Below, piece after piece: positions 40,902-43,691 of a stretch of 43,691 bases of DNA (its first letter is position 1; the number at the start of each line of letters is the position of its first letter). The notes below the pieces were generated by a model. It saw nothing but the letters and a program-made list of their open reading frames with translations. It had not been told where the DNA came from and did no database searches. Origin of the DNA: Candidatus Bathyarchaeota archaeon (lineage in GTDB: Archaea > Thermoproteota > Bathyarchaeia > Bathyarchaeales > Bathycorpusculaceae). The position numbers and the translations under genes are program-made. Where the stretch lies: contig JAGTQI010000004.1 in the NCBI GenBank assembly GCA_018396955.1, positions 1 to 43,691 on the forward strand, given 5' to 3'.

Positions 40902-41764
40902 AAACCTTTTAAAGAAGAACTTGAAAGCTCTGCCTCCGCAATCAAATCGGATATTTTTAAATTTCCGGCGGATTCCGGATAAAAACTAAGACGGGCTTTT
41001 CCGTATACGCCTGCCTCTTCAACAGCTTTACCAATAGCTTTGTTTTCATGTAAAAGTCCATGTATTAATTTTATTGTTTCTTTGTCTGAATGTTCTATCA
41101 AAACCCAACTGGACCATCCAATATAGACCTTTGCGCCTTTTGTATCACAGAACGCCTTTGCCATAGATTGACCCGCTGTTAGATTGAGAGTTTGGCACCC
41201 CATTGCAATAACTATGCTTTTTGGAAAAGTGCCCTCCAACTCCTTTACGAAATCTGATGTGAAAGCAAAATACTCTTTAATTATTCCAGAAATATTTAGC
41301 TCACCTTTAACTAAGAGCCCTTTATTTTGCAGTTCTTCATAGTTTGTGCTAACATAATGCTCAGATGTGAAGAAGTCTACTGCTGAACCATCTTTTCGCA
41401 GTGCGGCATGAGTTCTTAAAATTATTATGCCATAATTGCCTTTAGCCAATCCCTTGAAAAATTCAACTTTTGTCCGGGTGTGATTATAATATGTAACTTT
41501 AAAACCGAAATCATTCAAAATTTTGGTCACGTTATCAACAAAGGCTTTGTTGTAAAGATCTTCGCTTAGCTGGTCGATTATTGCAGCTTTAAGCGAGAAC
41601 CTAACCTCGCTCTCTGAGGCTCGCCAGAAAAACTGGTATATTATTGCGCCTAAAATTATAATGGCTGCTAGCGTTATTGAAATTACCAGCAATTTCTTGT
41701 TAAGTAAGGGTTTCTCTGCCTTTTTTTCTCGAATCTTTTTAATTTTCTTAGTGTTTTCTGGCAT
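40721..41764 (-). CDS. Membrane-anchored clan CD (caspase/C25-like) peptidase-type protein
   Basis: A 347-residue open frame. A basic N-terminus and one membrane helix (about residues 24-46) are followed by an outside domain with the pattern of caspase-fold peptidases. Strand YGIIILRTHA ends in His119, and strand SIVIAMGCQTLN carries Cys190, the His-Cys dyad order of clan CD; C25/gingipain-like or CHAT-like are the nearest types. The last 60 or so residues are antisense to the DUF5752 gene and look like non-coding translation. A single-base shift near 40905-40915 would end the protein at a TGA around 40890-40892. The natural protein is therefore probably about 290 residues. Confidence 0.65.
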   Translation of the reverse strand: MPENTKKIKKIREKKAEKPLLNKKLLVISITLAAIIILGAIIYQFFWRASESEVRFSLKAAIIDQLSEDLYNKAFVDNVTKILNDFGFKVTYYNHTRTKVEFFKGLAKGNYGIIILRTHAALRKDGSAVDFFTSEHYVSTNYEELQNKGLLVKGELNISGIIKEYFAFTSDFVKELEGTFPKSIVIAMGCQTLNLTAGQSMAKAFCDTKGAKVYIGWSSWVLIEHSDKETIKLIHGLLHENKAIGKAVEEAGVYGKARLSFYPESAGNLKISDLIAEAELSSSSLKGFYTTEIFSVRCFSSLATIMYNWFRRLSPIKFAIFNFLTSSASVASSRTSFIHFSKSPRYR

Positions 41765-41815
41765 GGGTAAAATGGCCTTCTAACGTGTTTTTCTATGGTA
41801 TATTAAGAGTATGGT

Positions 41816-42232
41816 TTAGAGTTTTTGCGGGTCTATTCTTTTTATTCCCGGTATTGTGTCGAACACCTCGTCTGTTGATATTATTGTGTGGTCTGGAACT
41901 TGGTTTAGGGCTGTAGCCGCATAATAAGCATCAAATAATGACTCTATTCTGTATTGCCGCATTAGTGTAAGGGCTAGGAGGTCTATTTGGTAGGTTGTTT
42001 CAACAAACTTTAGGTTTTCTATGGCCGTGAGCGCCGCTGCCCTGGAGATGTACTCGTCTAGGCTGACGCCCTCCTTCTTTGAAACGTAATAGAGCTCGTG
42101 GAGGCTTTCTCTTGAGGCATAAACTATGCCTAATTCTCCTTTGACAATTTTTGTGAAGACTTTGTCTGCAACTGGTTTAAGTCTGTCCTCTTCCTTCACA
42201 TATGCATAAAGCATGTCTGTTTCAATCATCAA
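41816..42232 (-). CDS. PIN-domain ribonuclease (VapC-type toxin)
   Basis: A 138-residue PIN-domain protein. Acidic residues of the metal site are in IETDMLYAY, ESLHELYY, SLFDAYYAA and ISTDEVFD. It should cleave RNA with magnesium or manganese. Its start overlaps the stop of the AbrB-type gene by four bases (ATGA), the usual antitoxin-first order of VapBC pairs. ATG start; the first Met of two is taken. Confidence 0.88.
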   Translation of the reverse strand: MMIETDMLYAYVKEEDRLKPVADKVFTKIVKGELGIVYASRESLHELYYVSKKEGVSLDEYISRAAALTAIENLKFVETTYQIDLLALTLMRQYRIESLFDAYYAATALNQVPDHTIISTDEVFDTIPGIKRIDPQKL

Positions 42233-42477
42233 GTTTGTTTTCTCCTTCTTGACCTTTGCACAGCATTTTCTAACGCGGATTTTTCCGCCAAGGCTTTTAG
42301 TTCCCTTCTATCTAGCTTGGTTGGAAGCCATGAGCGGGCATGCTCATGAGGTTTTGTTGGCAGCGGAATTGTTACGAAAAACGATCCTGCTGGAATTATT
42401 ATTGCCCTTGTCTTTTTAATGCCAAACTCCTTTGGAATTGTCATTCTCCCTCTATCATCAACTGTGACCATTGCCAT
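42229..42477 (-). CDS. AbrB/MazE-type antitoxin (VapB)
   Basis: An 82-residue protein whose N-terminal swapped-hairpin DNA-binding domain reads MVTVDDRGRMTIPKEFGIKKTRAIIIPAG. The C-terminal tail is basic and helical (DRRELKALAEKSALENAVQ, then RSRRRKQT) and would bind the PIN toxin. The pair probably represses its own promoter; a TATA-like AAATATAAATTT lies just upstream near 42508-42519. Confidence 0.87.
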   Translation of the reverse strand: MAMVTVDDRGRMTIPKEFGIKKTRAIIIPAGSFFVTIPLPTKPHEHARSWLPTKLDRRELKALAEKSALENAVQRSRRRKQT

Positions 42478-42557
42478 CGCTTTATCCCACTAAATCTTTT
42501 AAACCCACAAATATAAATTTTGCCCACAATAAAATATACGAAAAGAAATATAGAAAA

Positions 42558-43691
42558 TTATTTTCTCTTGCGCTTTGTTAGGCTTAGAAGCGAGGCGAGT
42601 AGTGCCATTAGCATTGTGTATGCGATTATTGGCGTTGTTGGGGTGTTTTTGGTTAGGGCTATTGAGTATCCGCCAACCGGAATGGCTGATACTGTTACTT
42701 TAGCGGGGTCTGACTGGGCTGTGTTGCCTGCTGCATCTGTGACTTTCAGCGTTATGTAATATGTGCCTGTTGCTGTTGGCTTGAATGTGAAGGTATTGGA
42801 GGTTGCTCCTGGAACTGGCTGGTTGTTAACGTACCATTGGTATGTGTAGGGTGGTGTTCCGCCGCTTACTGTGGATGTGAAGGTTATTTGCTGGCCGATT
42901 AGTATTGAGGCGGACATGGGGCTTATTGAAACTGTTAATGGCGGGACTTGTCTGAAGAAGGCTTTTAGAACATAGTTGGCGTTCATTGTAACAGTGTAGG
43001 TTGTGGCTGTGCCGACGTTTGTGCCGTTGAGCTCCCAGTGGTCAAAGATGTAGCCGCTGCTTGGAATTGCCGTTACTTGAACTTGTGAGCCTGCAGCATA
43101 ACTGTATGTGCCCGGCGCGGGGTTTGTTGTTCCGCCAGGGGTTGTTTCAATTTTAAGCGTGTAGGTTATCACAACTGTGGTGTAATGGGCTGTAGCAGTT
43201 TTCGGCGCATTTATAATCACTGTTATTGGGTTTACGCCTGCTCCTTGGGACATGCCGTCAACATCCCAGTAGTTGAAGTTGTAGCCGGATACTGGTTGAG
43301 CTGTTAATGTTACTGATGTGTAGGCGTCATACCACCAGCTATTGAGCGGACCTGACTCGCCAGGCGGGTTTCTTGTAGGTTGTGGGCTTAGGCCCGCTGG
43401 GTCTGTAACTACGGTTAAGAGGTGTTGGGTTTTCCAGTTGGCCACCGCCGTTTTTGGTGCGTTCATTGTTATTGGGTTGCTTTGGGCGTAGTTTGTTCCT
43501 GAAGCGTCGCCGCTCCAGCTTGTGAATACTCGGCGGGTTCCGTTTCCATGGTCAACTAAGCCAGTATCCAGCGTTGCGTAGGCTGTTGCTCCGCTTGGGT
43601 ACCAGCCTTCACCGCCCACTGTGCCGAAGGGGGAGACCACCGTCAAGTAGTATTCGAGGATATAGTGGGCGGTGGCTGTATGATTAGCGTC
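42558..43691 (-). CDS. Surface protein with repeat and PKD-like domains, C-terminal part (5' end outside window)
   Basis: At least 377 codons remain open to the right edge, so the start lies beyond 43691; an internal TTG at 43646 is not the start. The visible part consists of divergent InlB/Flg_new-type repeats (HYTTVVITYTLKIETTPGG, GYIFDHWELNGTNVG and FNYWDVDG blocks). One Ig/PKD-type domain follows (PYTYQWYVNNQPVPG, YYITLKVTDAAGN). The C-terminus is a three-part anchor: a PVGGYSIALT motif, a membrane helix (IIAYTMLMALLASLLSL) and a basic TKRKRK tail. This is the pattern of proteins processed by archaeosortase-like enzymes. The protein is predicted to be on the cell surface. Confidence 0.85.
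   Translation of the reverse strand, partial: DANHTATAHYILEYYLTVVSPFGTVGGEGWYPSGATAYATLDTGLVDHGNGTRRVFTSWSGDASGTNYAQSNPITMNAPKTAVANWKTQHLLTVVTDPAGLSPQPTRNPPGESGPLNSWWYDAYTSVTLTAQPVSGYNFNYWDVDGMSQGAGVNPITVIINAPKTATAHYTTVVITYTLKIETTPGGTTNPAPGTYSYAAGSQVQVTAIPSSGYIFDHWELNGTNVGTATTYTVTMNANYVLKAFFRQVPPLTVSISPMSASILIGQQITFTSTVSGGTPPYTYQWYVNNQPVPGATSNTFTFKPTATGTYYITLKVTDAAGNTAQSDPAKVTVSAIPVGGYSIALTKNTPTTPIIAYTMLMALLASLLSLTKRKRK

Noticed and set aside
1-43691. CRISPR arrays, rRNA, insertion sequences or prophage
   Set aside because: I saw no spaced direct repeats, transposase motifs, rRNA signatures or phage structural genes anywhere in the window.

Overview
This window looks like part of an archaeal chromosome, most probably from the Bathyarchaeia/TACK side of the Archaea. 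The evidence is archaeal-type RNA polymerase genes (unsplit RpoB, unsplit RpoA, RpoH/Rpb5), ribosomal protein L30e and the two-KH archaeal NusA. There is also a tRNA-Leu with an archaeal bulge-helix-bulge intron, a THUMP-type tRNA methyltransferase, NikR, Lrp-type regulators, and TATA-box promoters about 26 bases upstream of predicted transcript starts. The lineage is an inference; I ran no phylogeny. Genes are tightly packed on both strands, and there is no CRISPR array, rRNA or intact insertion sequence.

Layout. 1-4.3 kb: an RpoH with an extra N-terminal domain matching the eukaryotic Rpb5 jaw, a ModE-type regulator divergent from a TauE/SafE permease with no ordinary start codon, a nitroreductase, a HAD phosphatase, and a HEPN/MNT toxin-antitoxin pair. 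4.3-15.5 kb: an acyl-CoA island. It holds one genuine thiolase with its DUF35 partner, then two thiolase-fold proteins that lack the catalytic Cys and His, with two further DUF35 proteins. A two-subunit B12 mutase follows with its MeaB GTPase and a cobalamin adenosyltransferase. The mutase carries Phe89 and Gln207, the isobutyryl-CoA mutase pattern, rather than the Tyr/Arg of methylmalonyl-CoA mutase. A broken cystathionine gamma-synthase-like gene and a glycosyltransferase lie inside the island. 15.5-21 kb: a RAM-domain protein, a methyltransferase, a P-loop kinase, and a four-gene SPFH/zinc-ribbon membrane-associated cassette.

21.9-25.2 kb holds the most striking locus: three overlapping genes encoding an Smc5-like ATPase, a protein whose C-terminus matches Nse4 kleisins, and a tandem winged-helix protein matching Nse3/MAGE. 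Together they look like a minimal archaeal Smc5/6 complex. Decayed genes flank it on both sides. 26-34.1 kb is the core transcription operon rpoB-rpoA-rpl30e-nusA on the minus strand. 34.5-39.7 kb carries intron-bearing tRNA-Leu(CAA), a tRNA methyltransferase, quinolinate synthase, NikR, thioredoxin and small conserved genes. 40-43.7 kb carries an Lrp regulator, a DUF5752 protein, a membrane-anchored clan CD peptidase-like protein, a VapBC-type pair, and the C-terminal part of a surface protein running off the right edge.

How the genes work together. The B12 module (mutase alpha and beta, MeaB, adenosyltransferase) forms a coherent unit. The mutase would interconvert branched and linear acyl-CoAs such as isobutyryl- and butyryl-CoA, and the true thiolase could finish linear C4 oxidation. 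The Cys-less thiolase/DUF35 proteins resemble retro-aldolase complexes and may act on a 3-hydroxy-acyl-CoA. The substrate cannot be told from sequence. The Smc5-Nse4-Nse3-like operon and the jaw-bearing Rpb5 are both eukaryote-like traits in one archaeal window.
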